Source of the DNA: CAWFPR01 sp963817635
GTDB taxonomy: Bacteria > Acidobacteriota > Vicinamibacteria > Vicinamibacterales > 2-12-FULL-66-21
DNA: 64,000 bases
Reading direction: 5' to 3'
Assembly: GCA_963817635.1 (NCBI GenBank)
Contig: CAWFPR010000014.1
Span: 186,001 to 250,000 of the forward strand
In this document: piece by piece, positions 43,869 to 55,000 of the stretch
Numbering within the stretch: position 1 is the first letter of the stretch
Layout: every line of letters begins with the position of its first letter
Made by a program: the position numbers and the translations under genes
The notes under the pieces: model-generated
Told to the model about the DNA's origin: nothing
Databases searched by the model: none
Seen by the model: the letters and a program-made list of their open reading frames with translations, nothing else

Positions 43869-45050
43869 CCCAGCGCTTCGATCACCATCGCGATACCCAT
43901 GCCGCCGCCGATGCAGAGCGCGGCCGCGCCGAGTCCACCGCCGCGCGCGCGCAGCGCGTGCACCAGGGTCGTGAGCACACGTGCGCCGCTCGCGCCGATA
44001 GGATGGCCGAGCGCGATGGCGCCGCCGTGCACGTTGACCTTCACCGGGTCCAGGCCCAGTTCGCGCACCACGGCCAGCGACTGGCTGGCAAAGGCCTCGT
44101 TCAGCTCGATGAGGTCGAGTCCGTCGAGCGAGAGGCCGGCCCGCGCCACCGCACGGCGCATCGCCTCGACCGGCCCCATGCCCATGATCATCGGGTCCAC
44201 GCCCACCGTGCAGTACCAGAGGATGCGCGCCAGCGGCTGTCTGCCCGGTCCACTCGCTTGCTCTTCGCTGGCGACGACGAGCGCGGCGGCGCCATCGTTG
44301 ATGCCGGACGCGTTTCCAGCCGTGACACTTCCCTCCCGGCTGAAGGCGGCCCTGAGGGCGCCGAGCTTTGCGGCCGTCGTGCCCGCACGCGGGTACTCGT
44401 CCCTGGTGACCCTGATCGGCGCGCCCTTGCGCTGCGGAACCTCGACGGCGACGATTTCGCGGTCGAACGCGCCGGCATTGATGGCAGCTTCCGCACGCCG
44501 CTGGCTGGCGGCCGCGAACTCGTCCTGGTCCGCGCGCCCGACGTTGTACCGCCGGGCAACCTCTTCGGCCGTCGCGCCCATGTGGCAGGCGTTGATCGCG
44601 CACGTCAGCCCTTCGAGCAGCATCGAATCGACCAGCTCGCCGTTGCCCATGCGATAGCCCCAGCGGGCGCCGCGAAGGATATACGGCGCGTTGCTCATCG
44701 ACTCGGTACCGCCAGCCACGGCGATCTCGATGGATCCGGACTTGATCGCTTCGACCGCGTGGATGACGGCCTGAAGACCCGACCCGCACACGCGGTTCAC
44801 GGTCTCGGCGGGCACCTCGACCGGTATGCCCGCCTTGATGGCCGCCTGGCGGGCGACGTTCATGCCGGCGCCAGCCTGGAGCACGCACCCCATGATCACG
44901 TCGCCGATGTCCTTCCCCTCGACGCCTGCGCGGACGACCGCCTCGCGGATGACGACGGCGCCGAGATCGGCGGCTGATCAGATCCTTGAACACGCCGCCG
45001 AACGACCCGATGGGCGTCCGGCACGCGCTCAGAATGACCGCATCGCTCAC
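43865..45050 (-). CDS. Acetyl-CoA C-acetyltransferase (thiolase), frameshifted
   Basis: A thiolase of about 394 residues that interconverts two acetyl-CoA and acetoacetyl-CoA. It keeps SDAVILSACRTPIGSFGG at the start, the nucleophilic Cys in NRVCGSGLQ (about residue 90), GHPIGASGAR (His) and LCIGGGMG (second Cys). The frame slips near 44980, where dropping one A joins FKDL with SAADLGAVVIREA. The start is GTG 45050, backed by a perfect AGGAGG at 45055-45060. It follows the acetoacetyl-CoA synthetase gene, and the two together suggest acetoacetate or ketone-body use. Confidence 0.9.
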
Positions 45051-45064
45051 GATTCCTCCTCTAG

Positions 45065-47027
45065 TCAAGTTAACCTGCAACTCGGGCCGGTTCCTGAACT
45101 GATCGAGCGCGTCCGGATTCGCGAGCGCTTCCCGGTTGTTGACGCCGCGGCCGTGCACCACGTCGCGCACGGCGAGCTCTACGATCTTGCCGCTCTTCGT
45201 CCGCGGGATCTCGCTGACCTGCACGATGCGCTCCGGCACGTGGCGCGGGGTGGCGTTGGCCCGCACGCGGTTCCTGATCCGCTCCTCGAGCGCGGCGTCC
45301 AGCGTCTGCCCCTCGCGCAGCCGCACGAAGAGAACGATCCGTTCGTCCCCCTTCCACTGCTGTCCAACGACCAGGCTCTCGACGATTTCATCGAGCTCCT
45401 CGACCTGGCGGTAGATCTCCGCGGTGCCGATCCGGACGCCGCCGGGGTTCAGCACCGCGTCGGAGCGGCCGTAGATGATGACCCCGCCGTGCGGCGTCAA
45501 CTCCACGTAGTCGCCATGGCGCCACACGCCCGGGTAGCGCTCGAAGTAGGCTGCGCGGTACTTGCGGCCGTCCGGATCGTTCCAGAACCCGACGGGCATC
45601 GAGGGAAACGGCTTCGTGCAGACCAGCTCCCCCTTCTGGCCTACGACCGGCGTGCCGGTTTCGTCGAAGACCTCGACCTTCATCCCGAGTGCGCGCACCT
45701 GGATTTCGCCGCGCCAGACTGGGCCCGCCGGGTTGCCGCCGACGAAACAGCTGATGATGTCGGTGCCGCCGGAAATCGACGCCAGGTGGATATCCGGCTT
45801 GATGTGTTCGTACACGAAGTCGAAGCTCTCCGGCGAAAGCGGCGACCCTGTCGACGTCATGGTCCTGAGACGGCCGAGACTGTGTGTCGCCCGCGGGCGG
45901 ACCGCCGACTTGCGGATCGCGTCGATGAACTTCGCGGAGGTGCCGAAGAGCGTCATGCCGGATTCGTCGGCAAAGTCGAACAGCACGGTGCCGTCAGGGT
46001 GCAGGGGCGAACCGTCGAAGAGCAGCAAGGTGGCTTCGGATGCCAGCGCCGAGACGAGCCAGTTCCACATCATCCATCCGCACGTCGTGAAGTAGAAGAC
46101 GCGGTCGTCGTGCTGGATGTCGCAGTGGAGCTGGTGCTCTTTCAGATGCTGGATGAGCGTGCCGCCGGCGCCGTGCACGATGCACTTGGGAGCACGCCGG
46201 TCGTGCCCGACGAATACATGATGTAGAGCGGATGGTCGAACGGCAGCGGCTCGAACGCCGGCTCCGCATCGTCGCCGGCCGCGATGAAGTCGCTCCAGGC
46301 GATCCCGTGGGGAATGTCCTGCACGCTCGGCGCCGAATCGAAGAAGCCGTACACGATGGTGTGTTCGACGCTCGGCAGGAGGCGCGCGATCTCGGCGGTT
46401 CGCTCGAGGAGCGAGTGGCGCCTGCCCGCGTAGTAGTACCCGTCGACGGCAATCAGGATGCGGGGTTCGATTTGCCCGAAACGGTCGATCACCCCCTGGA
46501 CGCCGAAATCCGGCGAGCACGACGACCAGACGGCGCCGATGGACGCGGCGGCCAGCGCCGCGATCACCGCCTCAGGGATGTTCGGCAGGTATCCGGCGAC
46601 CCGGTCACCCGGAGCCGATGCCGGCCCTCCTGAGCGCGGCGGCGAAGCGCACGACTTCGGCGAACAGCTCGCCGTGACTGAGCGATCGCCGCAGTTGTCC
46701 TTCGCTGTTGAAGACGATTGCCGGGGTCGTATCGCGCCGCCGCAGCAGGTTCTCGGCGAAGTTGAGGCGGGCATCCGGAAAAAACCCGGCGCCGGGCATC
46801 CGGTCCGGATCCGCGAGGATCCGCTCACCCATGTGCCCGCGGATGCCGCAGAACGTCCAGACCGAACGCCAGAACGCCTCCGGACGCTCGACCGAGAAGC
46901 GCCACAGGTCCTCGTACGTGCTGGTGTCGGCGGCGAACTGTTTCGCCACCTGGCGGGAAAACGCCGTGATCCGCGCGCCGGCGACACGGCCCGGAGAAGG
47001 CACCCACAGCGGCTGTTCCTCGTGCAT
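45065..47027 (-). CDS. Acetoacetyl-CoA synthetase, frameshifted
   Basis: An ANL-family ligase of about 650 residues that activates acetoacetate with ATP and CoA. The N-terminal AACS-specific region (EEQPLWVPSPGRVAGARITA) is followed by YIMYSSGTTGLPK (P-loop, after correction), ISGGTDIISCFVGGNP and the C-terminal SGKIVELAVRDVVHG with the conserved Lys. There are slips near 46615 and 46195. The end is also unclear: the visible frame runs on into the thiolase, while a shift of one base would end it at TGA 45065-45067. The ATG at 47025-47027 follows a TATAAT box by seven bases, and that box overlaps the stop of the acetyltransferase gene. Confidence 0.88.
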
Positions 47028-47035
47028 GCCCCGGA

Positions 47036-47557
47036 TTATAGCGATTCGGGTCCCTTCCCGGCCGCGACGATGTACTGCTCGACCTTCACGACGACAAAAC
47101 CGCGCTTCAGATAGTTCGGGAGGGCGGCGGCATGGTCCAGCGTACAGGTGTGGAGCCAGACCCGCTGCGCCGCGATCGCCCACGCCTGTTCGGCCGCGAT
47201 CGTGAGCAGGTAGCCGCCCAGGCCCCGCCCCTGGAACTCAGGCAGCAGGCCGAAATAGGCGATTTCCACGCTCGCGTCTTCCCCGCGCCGCAGCTCGAAA
47301 TACCCGGCCGCTCTGCCTTCCACCGTGATCATCCAGAACGCCACCGCCGGATCGGACAGGTAAGCGGCAATGTCCCGATCGGACCAGGCCAGGCGATCGA
47401 CCCAGTGATGCGGTCCTCCGACGCCCATGTACAGGTCCCGCCATTCGGACGGCGTCGGCGAGGCGCGCTCGACCGAGACGTCGCCGGCAGGCATGGCCGC
47501 CGGCCTGAGCTGACGCGCATCGCGCATCTCGAGACGGGTGCGGGACACGGTGATCAT
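47036..47557 (-). CDS. GNAT family N-acetyltransferase
   Basis: A 173-residue acetyltransferase. Acetyl-CoA binding motif A is FQGRGLGGYLLTIAAEQAW, preceded by VEIAYFGLLPEFQ. WRDLYMGVGGPHHWVDR in the N-terminal half is typical of a GNAT subgroup with long aromatic-rich loops. The substrate is unknown. The ATG at 47555-47557 overlaps the tyrA stop as ATGA. The apparent fusion to TyrA in the raw frame is due to a slip near 47650. Confidence 0.82.
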   Translation of the reverse strand: MITVSRTRLEMRDARQLRPAAMPAGDVSVERASPTPSEWRDLYMGVGGPHHWVDRLAWSDRDIAAYLSDPAVAFWMITVEGRAAGYFELRRGEDASVEIAYFGLLPEFQGRGLGGYLLTIAAEQAWAIAAQRVWLHTCTLDHAAALPNYLKRGFVVVKVEQYIVAAGKGPESL

Positions 47558-48421
47558 CGCTGCCTGGAGCGCTCCTCGAGGACCCGCTTCCAGCCGGCTG
47601 CGGCGGCGAACACCTCCGCGAGCACCGACGGATCCTGCTGTCAGGTTTGCCCTGAGCCTGCCCAGCACGGCAAGCAGGTCGTCCAGCGCCCGCGCGAGGT
47701 GGTCGCTGTTGGTGCCGGCGATGTCCTGCCAGATGTCCGACGGACTCGACGCGAGGCGTGTGGTTTCGCGGAGGCCGCGACCCGCGACCGCCAGCCCGTC
47801 CTCCCCCGCCGTCGCGCCGACCACCGCCATGAGCGCGCTCGTCGCGAGCTGCGGAAGATGACTGATGTAGGCCAGCAACGCGTCGTGCGCTTCGGGCGTC
47901 GTGACGCGAACGTCCGCTCCCAGCTGGCGCAGGAAGTCGGCCAGCACCGAGTCGTCCTGTTCGCCTTCGGGGGTGAGGAACCAGGGACGTCCCGCGAACA
48001 GGTCCGGCCTCGCGTGTTCGATGCCCCCGACGGCTGCGCCCGCGAGGGGATGGCCGCCAACGAACCGGAGCCGCGCCGGCAGCGCGCGCGCGGCGGCGAC
48101 GGTGTCGCGCTTGGTGCTGCCGACATCGGTCACCACCGCCGCATCCGGCACGACGTCGGCCAGCCGCGACAGCAGCTCGATATTGGCAAGGACAGGGGCC
48201 GCCAGCACGATCAGGTCAGCGCCGGCCGCGAGCACGAGGTCGTCGCCCCCCACGTCGGCCGCCTGCATGCGCATCGCGGTCTCGATCACATGCTTGCGGT
48301 CGATCGCGATGAGCATCGCTCCCGGCCAGCGTTCCCTGATGGCCATCCCGAGCGAAGCGCCGACGAGCCCATAGCCGACGATGGCCACGTGCGCGAACGG
48401 CGGCGCCGCGTCAACCGCCAT
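47554..48421 (-). CDS. tyrA: Prephenate dehydrogenase (TyrA), frameshifted near the end
   Basis: A 289-residue NAD(P)-dependent enzyme of the tyrosine branch. The Rossmann loop is VAIVGYGLVGASLG. GSTKRDTVAAARALP, FVGGHPLAGAAVGGIEHA and AYISHLPQLATSAL (catalytic His in HPLAG) are classical. The C-terminus in the corrected frame reads SVLAEVFAAAAGWKRVLEER, then TGA at 47554-47556. Either ATG 48421 or ATG 48436 may be used. It lies downstream of aroF across a heptamer array. Confidence 0.9.
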
Positions 48422-48436
48422 GGGCAATCGAGTCAT

Positions 48437-48539
48437 TCAATCAATCTTCAATCTGCAATCGGCACCGTTCAATCTGCAATCCGCAATCGCGCAATCGGCA
48501 CCATTCAATCTGCAATCTGCAATCTGCAATCTGCAATGC
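48437..48539. repeat. Heptamer-period array (CAATCTG)
   Basis: Units CAATCTG and variants CAATCGG, CAATCCG and CAATCAA repeat with a seven-base period. The last four units before 48537 are perfect copies. The array separates the aroF stop from the tyrA start. The same unit core (CAATC) is found in the inverted array at 16.7 kb. Confidence 0.7.
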
Positions 48540-49589
48540 CTATGTGCCCCACCCCCTGCGGGTCACCGGCTCGACGCAGATGCTCCTCCCGATCGCGGGG
48601 GCGATGATGCGCAGCTCGGCCATCAGCCGGTCGTACTGCGCGGGATACAGCGACTGCGCGCCATCGCTGCGCGCGTGATCCGGGTCGCTGTGCACCTCGA
48701 TGAGGAGGCCGTCGGCGCCCGCCGCGACGGCGGCGCGCGCCATGGGCGCCACCTTGTCCCTCCGCCCGGTGCCGTGACTGGGATCCGCGAGCACGGGAAG
48801 GTGGCTGAGCTGATGGACTACCGGGATGGCCGAAATGTCGAGCGTGTTGCGCGTGTAGCTCTCGAAGGTGCGGATGCCGCGCTCGCACAGCATCACGTTC
48901 GTGTTGCCGCCGGCCAGGATGTATTCGGCCGAGAGCAGCCACTCTTCGATCGTCGCCGAGATGCCGCGCTTGAGCAGGATCGGCAAACGCGACCGCCCGA
49001 GCTCGCGCAACAGCGTGAAGTTCTGCATGTTGCGCGCGCCGACCTGCAGGATGTCGGCGTAGCGGCCGATCGTCTCGAGCTGGCTGATGTCCATGATCTC
49101 CGACACCAGCTTCAGGTTGTGCCGGTCCGCGGCGCTTCGCAGCAGCCGCAGGCCCTCTTCGCCGAGCCCCTGGAAGCTGTACGGAGAGCTGCGCGGTTTG
49201 TAGGCGCCGCCGCGCAGGACCTTTGCCCCCGCGCGCTTGACCGCCGCGGTCGTCGCCTCGACCTGCTCCTCGGTTTCCGCCGAACAGGGGCCCGCCATGA
49301 CGATGACCTCATCGCCGCCGATCCGCACGTCGCCGACGGTGATGACGGTGTTCTCCTGGCGAAACGTGCGGCTGGCCAGCTTGTACGGCTCGGTGATGCG
49401 AATCACCTCGTGCACGCCGTCCAGCACCTCGATCAGCGCGGGATCGCCCTGACGGTGGCCGCCCACGGCGCCGATCACCGTTCGCAGCACGCCGCTCGAC
49501 CGGTGAATGTCAAAGCCCATCTCGATCAAGTGCGCGATGACGTGCTGGACCTGCTCGTCAGTCGCGCGTTCCTGCATCACGACAACCAT
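48540..49589 (-). CDS. aroF: 3-deoxy-7-phosphoheptulonate synthase, type I-beta with N-terminal regulatory domain
   Basis: A 349-residue DAHP synthase that makes the first intermediate of the shikimate pathway from PEP and erythrose 4-phosphate. The N-terminal ferredoxin-like domain (1-80, VVVMQERATDEQVQHVIAHL) is the feedback-sensing domain of the Thermotoga-type enzyme. The barrel contains VIVMAGPCSAETEEQ, RGGAYKPRSSPYSFQGLG, ILLKRGISATIEEWL, MLCERGIRTFE and LADPSHGTGRR. The ATG at 49587-49589 is best; a GTG at 49628 would add 13 codons. A TACAAT box lies upstream at 49646-49641, so it may have a secondary promoter. Confidence 0.95.
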   Translation of the reverse strand: MVVVMQERATDEQVQHVIAHLIEMGFDIHRSSGVLRTVIGAVGGHRQGDPALIEVLDGVHEVIRITEPYKLASRTFRQENTVITVGDVRIGGDEVIVMAGPCSAETEEQVEATTAAVKRAGAKVLRGGAYKPRSSPYSFQGLGEEGLRLLRSAADRHNLKLVSEIMDISQLETIGRYADILQVGARNMQNFTLLRELGRSRLPILLKRGISATIEEWLLSAEYILAGGNTNVMLCERGIRTFESYTRNTLDISAIPVVHQLSHLPVLADPSHGTGRRDKVAPMARAAVAAGADGLLIEVHSDPDHARSDGAQSLYPAQYDRLMAELRIIAPAIGRSICVEPVTRRGWGT

Positions 49590-49638
49590 GGTGTGACTCT
49601 CATTCGCTGACCCGGATACTCCGGGCACCGGAAACCCA

Positions 49639-49926
49639 TTATTGTACCCCGTCGGCCAGACGCTCCAGGCGCCGGGCTTCGTCGATGATGCGCTCGAACA
49701 GCCGCCTCACCGCCGCGTCGTCGAGCGGACCGGGGTTGACCTGCTGGACATGCGCCAGCACCTCAGCCTCGCGGGACGGCTGGTAGACCTCGAGCCCCGC
49801 GGCCTTTTTTTCCCGGCCGATCGCCAGCGCGCACTCGGCCCGCGCGCTCAGCAGCGCCACGAGCTGTTCGTCGAGCGCGTCAATCTGGCGACGGAGCTCG
49901 TCCATACGACTCAGGAGCTGGCTCAC
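49639..49926 (-). CDS. aroQ: Chorismate mutase (AroQ type)
   Basis: A 95-residue all-helical chorismate mutase that turns chorismate to prephenate. RMDELRRQIDALDEQLVALL is the long first helix, AECALAIGREKKAAGLEVYQ holds the active-site Arg/Lys, and PSREAEVLAHVQQ follows. The length fits a monofunctional AroQ. The GTG at 49924-49926 overlaps the trpA stop as GTGA. The gene brings the Phe/Tyr branch into the Trp operon. Confidence 0.92.
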   Translation of the reverse strand: MSQLLSRMDELRRQIDALDEQLVALLSARAECALAIGREKKAAGLEVYQPSREAEVLAHVQQVNPGPLDDAAVRRLFERIIDEARRLERLADGVQ

Positions 49927-50717
49927 GGGGCCGCCCCCTTGAGCCAGCGCACGTAGCGGCCCGCACGTTCGGCGACATCCGGCGCCGCCCCGTGCTCGGC
50001 GATCAGGCTGACGAGCGCGCTGCCGACGACCGCGGCGTCGGCCGAACGGCACACCGCGGCGACGTGTTCGGGACGCGAGATGCCGAAGCCGAGCGCCACC
50101 GGCAGCGGCGTCTGCGCGCGGACGCGGCCGACGAGGCCCTCGACATCGGGGGCGAGCTGGTCTCGCGCTCCGGTCACTCCCAGGCGGGAGATGAGGTACA
50201 GGAATCCGCGGCCAAGCTCTCCTGACCGCCGGATGCGCTCGTCGCTCGTCGTAGGACTGATGAGGAGGATCGGGTCGAGCCCGGCTTCGACGAGCGGCGC
50301 CCGCAGCGGCTCCGCTTCCTCGACCGGGTAGTCCAGAATGAGGACGCCGTCCACACCGGCATCGGCGGCCGCCCTGGCGAACACCTCGGGAGCCATGCGC
50401 AGGACCGGATTGGCGTAGGTGAAGAGCACGATCGGCGTGTCGACCTCGGCCCGGACGCGCCGCACGACATCGAGCGTGCCCCTGAGCGTCATGCCTCGCG
50501 CCAGCGCACGCTCCGTCGCGCGCTGAATCACCGGACCATCCGCCAGCGGATCGGAGAACGGCACGCCGACTTCCAGGACGTCGGCTCCGGCGCGCGCCAG
50601 TGCCAGCAGGATGTCCACCGACATGTCCCGGTCGGGGTCCCCGGCGGTGACGAAGGTCACCAGGCCGCCGCGCCTCTCCGCCCTCAGCGCCGCGAACGTC
50701 CGCTTCGAGGCGCCCCA

Positions 50718-50718
<1 letters not shown>
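49923..50718 (-). CDS. trpA: Tryptophan synthase alpha chain, frameshifted near start
   Basis: A TIM-barrel lyase that cleaves indole-3-glycerol phosphate. FVTAGDPDRDMSVD has the family start, EVGVPFSDPLADGPVIQRA has the catalytic Glu, and ILDYPVEEAEPL the catalytic Asp loop; VALGFGISRPEHVA and VVGSALVSLI bind phosphate. The ATG at 50716-50718 (GRLEAD) is out of frame with the rest; a one-base slip near 50697 restores FAALRAERRGGLVTFVTAG. The start overlaps the trpB stop by one base (TGATG). Confidence 0.94.
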
Positions 50719-51938
<1,220 letters not shown>

Positions 51939-52620
51939 GGGATGGGAAATGGAAAATGGGAAATGGGAGACGGCGCGCCGGACGGTCCGGGCACCGGACG
52001 TCGTCGCGCCTTCCAGGGCATGGAAGAAGGCCCGGAGCATGTCGTGGTCCTTGACGCCCGGCGCGGACTCTACACCGGACGAGACGTCGATGGCGTACGG
52101 CCGCACCTCGGCGACCGCCGCGGCCACGTTGGCCGGGGTCAATCCTCCGGACAGAATCGTGCGGCGCGCGGCGGACACGCGGGCGGCCGTGGCCCAGTCG
52201 ATCGTCCGGCCCGTGCCGCCGCGCCGGGTCGGGTCGTGGGCATCCAGGAGGATCGTGACCGGCGCCGGCATCCGTCGCAGCGCGTCCTCGTCGAAGGACT
52301 CCGCGACGCCGACCCCCTTGATGACGCGCCGGCCGATCCGCAGGAAGTCGCGCGGGTCTTCGTCGCCGTGCAGCTGGACGGCCGTCAGATCGAGCAGGCG
52401 CGCGACGCTGTTGACGTGCGCCGGCCGGCTGGTCGACGAACACACCGACCGTCGCAACAAAGGGCGGGAGCGCCGCCGCAATCCGCCGGGCGCGAAACGG
52501 ATCGATGAACCGCGGGCTGTCGGGCCAGAACACGAACCCGATCGCGGCGGCCCCGAGATCGGCCGCGAGCAGCGCGTCCTCGATGCGCCGGACGCCGCAG
52601 ATCTTCACGCGAAGATTCAT
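51939..52620 (-). CDS. trpF: Phosphoribosylanthranilate isomerase, in frame with trpB, frameshifted
   Basis: A TIM-barrel isomerase that makes CdRP from PRA. The start LRVKICGVRRIEDALLAADL has the catalytic Cys. FVFWPDSPRFIDP, LTAVQLHGDEDPRDF, ILLDAHDPTRRGGTGRTIDW (catalytic Asp) and AIDVSSGVESAPGVKDHD are all present. The frame slips near 52440 (a 1- or 4-base excess in a GGCC repeat). The ATG at 52618-52620 overlaps the trpC stop. There is no stop codon before the trpB ATG in the present frame; in the neighbouring frame a TGA overlaps that ATG exactly, so the ancestral junction was probably ATGA. Confidence 0.9.
51941..51972. repeat. Heptamer array (GGGAAAT) inside the trpF-trpB junction
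   Basis: Units GGGAAAT, GGAAAAT, GGGAAAT and GGGAGAC follow each other with a seven-base period. On the coding (minus) strand they encode SHFPFSISHP. Because seven is not a multiple of three, each gain or loss of a unit shifts the frame between fused and separate TrpF/TrpB. Confidence 0.7.
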
Positions 52621-53412
52621 ACCTGTCGCAGCTCCCGAAGGGCCGCGCCAGGATCGGGCGCGGCGATGAGGCGCTCGCCGACCAGGAATGCATGGTAGCC
52701 GGCCGCCTCGAGACGGCGAAGATCGGCCGGCTGCCTGATGCCGCTCTCGGCGACAGCCGTCACGTCGCGGGGCAACGTCTCGGCCACGCGGTCCAGCACG
52801 GAGATGTTCACCTCGAGGGTTCGCAGGTTGCGGCTGTTGACGCCCACGATGTCCGCCCCCGCGTCGAGCGCGACCTGCAATTCGGGCAGGTCGTGCACCT
52901 CGACGAGTGCGGCGAGGCGCATCGCGCGCGCGGCGCGGAGGAGATCGACCAGCTCGGCGGGCTGGAGCGCCCCGACGATCAGCAGCACGGCATCCGCGCC
53001 GAGCACCGCGGCCTCGAGCAGCTGATACTCGGAGAGGATGAAGTCCTTGCGGATGATCGGCAGGTCCACCGCGGCGCGGACCGCGGCGAGATGCCCGGGC
53101 GCACCGTCGAAGAACGTCGGTTCGGTCAGCACCGAGATGGCCGCCGCCCCCGCCCGCGGCGTACGCGACGGCATGCTCGGCCGGGCGATAGTCCTCACGC
53201 AGGATGCCGCGCGACGGCGAGCGCCGCTTGCACTCGGCGATGACGCGCGGCGCGGGAGCGGTGCGAAGCGCGTCGGCGAATGCCGCGCCGCGCGGCTCCC
53301 GCGACTGCTCGCGCGCCAGGCGGGACGCGGGCCGCTCCGACTGGCGCACCTCGTTGATCCGCCGGGTAGCCGCGACGATGGTGGCCAGGAGATCCGGATT
53401 CGTCGTCGTCAT
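52617..53412 (-). CDS. trpC: Indole-3-glycerol phosphate synthase, frameshifted
   Basis: A TIM-barrel enzyme of about 264 residues. RVIAECKRRSPSRGIL holds the first catalytic Lys, ISVLTEPTFFDGAPGHL the substrate region, PIIRKDFILSEYQLLEA the catalytic Lys, and VGVNSRNLRTLEV and VAESGIRQPADL the late barrel strands. The break near 53155 is an extra G in a GGGGG run (YAAGG-AAAISVLT when corrected). The ATG at 53410-53412 overlaps the trpD stop as ATGA. Confidence 0.95.
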
Positions 53413-54443
53413 GACATCGCGGCCGCCCGATCCGCGTGTGAGACGTCGATCAGCCGCTCCAGGCGCGCGGCGGCGCGTCCCTCGTCGATCGCGCGTGACG
53501 CCTGCGCGATGCCGTCCTCGACCGTGTCGGCGCGCCCGGCGATCAGCAGCGACGCCCCCGCGTTGAGCAGCACGATGTCGCGGGCGGCGCCGCGCTCGCC
53601 CGCCAGGACCGCGCGCGCAATCGCCGCGTTCTCGACCGCCTCGCCGCCGGCGAGCGCCGCCGGCGCCGACTTCGGGACGCCGAAATCCGACGGGTGCACG
53701 TAGAACGTGTTCACCGCCCCGCCGCGCGCCTCCGAGACCTTCGTATACCCCGTCGTCGAAATCTCGTCGAGGCCGTCCGCCCCGTGTACCACCCATGCGC
53801 GTTCCGAACCCAGGAGCGCGAGCGAACGGGCGACGAGTTCCGTCAGTTCAGGACGCGGCACGCCGACGAGCTGTCGAGCGGCGCCGGCGGGATTGGTCAG
53901 CGGGCCGAGCAGGTTGAACGCCGTGCGGACCCCGAGCGCCTTCCGTGTCGGCGCCGCGTGGCGCATCGAGGGGTGAAACGTCGGCGCGAAGAAGAACGCG
54001 ATCCCCGCGTCCTCGAGACAGTGCTCGACGACGTCCGGATTCGCGGTCACGTTGACGCCGAGCGCCTCGAACAGATCGGCGCTGCCGCAGCGGCTCGAGA
54101 CCGAGCGGTTGCCGTGCTTGGCCACCCGGACGTCACAGGCCGCCAGCACGAGCGCCGCGATCGTGGAGACGTTGAACGTATGCGCGCGGTCGCCGCCCGT
54201 GCCGCACGTGTCGAAGAGCGGGGCGTGCGTCCGCGCGAGCTTCGTGGCGCGCTCGCGCATCGTCCGCGCGAAGCCGACGATTTCCGCCGGCCGCTCTCCC
54301 TTCATCGCCAGCGCGATGAGCAGCCCCGCAATGGGCGCCGGCTCGGCGCGCCCCTCCATGATGGCGGTCATGGCGGATGCGGCCTCGTCGGTCGTGAGGT
54401 CCTCGCGCCGCTGCAGTTTCTCGATCAGCTCGGAAAACATCAC
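53409..54443 (-). CDS. trpD: Anthranilate phosphoribosyltransferase
   Basis: A 344-residue enzyme that couples anthranilate to PRPP. It has the helical N-terminal domain (SELIEKLQRREDLTTDEA), the PRPP loop DTCGTGGD, NVSTIAALVLAA, KHGNRSVSSRCGSADLFEAL and GVRTAFNLLGPLTNPA. The frame is intact and of normal length. Starts: GTG 54443 overlapping the trpG stop, or the adjacent ATG. Confidence 0.96.
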   Translation of the reverse strand: MMFSELIEKLQRREDLTTDEAASAMTAIMEGRAEPAPIAGLLIALAMKGERPAEIVGFARTMRERATKLARTHAPLFDTCGTGGDRAHTFNVSTIAALVLAACDVRVAKHGNRSVSSRCGSADLFEALGVNVTANPDVVEHCLEDAGIAFFFAPTFHPSMRHAAPTRKALGVRTAFNLLGPLTNPAGAARQLVGVPRPELTELVARSLALLGSERAWVVHGADGLDEISTTGYTKVSEARGGAVNTFYVHPSDFGVPKSAPAALAGGEAVENAAIARAVLAGERGAARDIVLLNAGASLLIAGRADTVEDGIAQASRAIDEGRAAARLERLIDVSHADRAAAMS

Positions 54444-55000
54444 AGCTCCAGGAAATTCCGCAACACCTGCCGCCCTTCACCGGTGAGCACCGATTCAGGG
54501 TGGAACTGGACGCCGTGCACCGGAAAGTGCCGATGCCGGAGGCCCATGATCGTGCCGTCGTCGGTGCGGGCGGCGATCTCCAGCGCCTCGGGAATCGGCT
54601 CGGCCACGACCAGCGAGTGGTACCGGCCCGCCGTGAACGGCTGCGAGACGCCGCGGAAGACGCCGCGGCCGTCGTGATGGACCGACGACACCTTGCCGTG
54701 CATCAGTTCGGCCGCCCGGACCACCGTTCCACCGAAGGCCACGCCAATGCCCTGGTGCCCGAGACAGACGCCGAGCAGCGGCACCCGCGGCCCGAACCGC
54801 GTGATGACCGCCACGGTGACGCCGGCGTCCTCCGGGCGCCCCGGTCCCGGCGAGATCACGATCCGGTCTGGTCCGAGCGCCTCGATCTCGTCCAGGGTGA
54901 TCGCGTCGTTGCGCCGCACGAGCGGCGCCGCTCCCAGCTCGCCCAGGTACTGGGCGAGGTTATAGGTGAACGAGTCGTAGTTGTCGATGATCAGGATCAC
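54440..55000 (-). CDS. trpG: Anthranilate synthase component II (glutamine amidotransferase)
   Basis: A 186-residue class I glutamine amidotransferase that feeds ammonia to TrpE. ILIIDNYDSFTYNLAQYLGE is the universal start, ISPGPGRPEDAG follows, the nucleophile is in GVCLGHQGIG, and the His-Glu pair is in GVQFHPES near the end. The GTG at 54998-55000 overlaps the trpE stop as GTGA. Such enzymes can also serve PabB; none is visible here. Confidence 0.95.
   Translation of the reverse strand: MILIIDNYDSFTYNLAQYLGELGAAPLVRRNDAITLDEIEALGPDRIVISPGPGRPEDAGVTVAVITRFGPRVPLLGVCLGHQGIGVAFGGTVVRAAELMHGKVSSVHHDGRGVFRGVSQPFTAGRYHSLVVAEPIPEALEIAARTDDGTIMGLRHRHFPVHGVQFHPESVLTGEGRQVLRNFLEL

Noticed and set aside
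43476..46520. An apparent 1014-residue fusion of acetoacetyl-CoA synthetase, thiolase and JAMM peptidase in one frame
   Set aside because: The middle of the frame (about 44100-44980) encodes Arg-rich nonsense while the true thiolase runs in another frame; the fusion is produced by indels.
47036..48436. TyrA-acetyltransferase fusion of 466 residues
   Set aside because: A one-base slip near 47650 hides the normal TyrA C-terminus and its TGA, which overlaps the acetyltransferase ATG as ATGA. Two genes are more likely.
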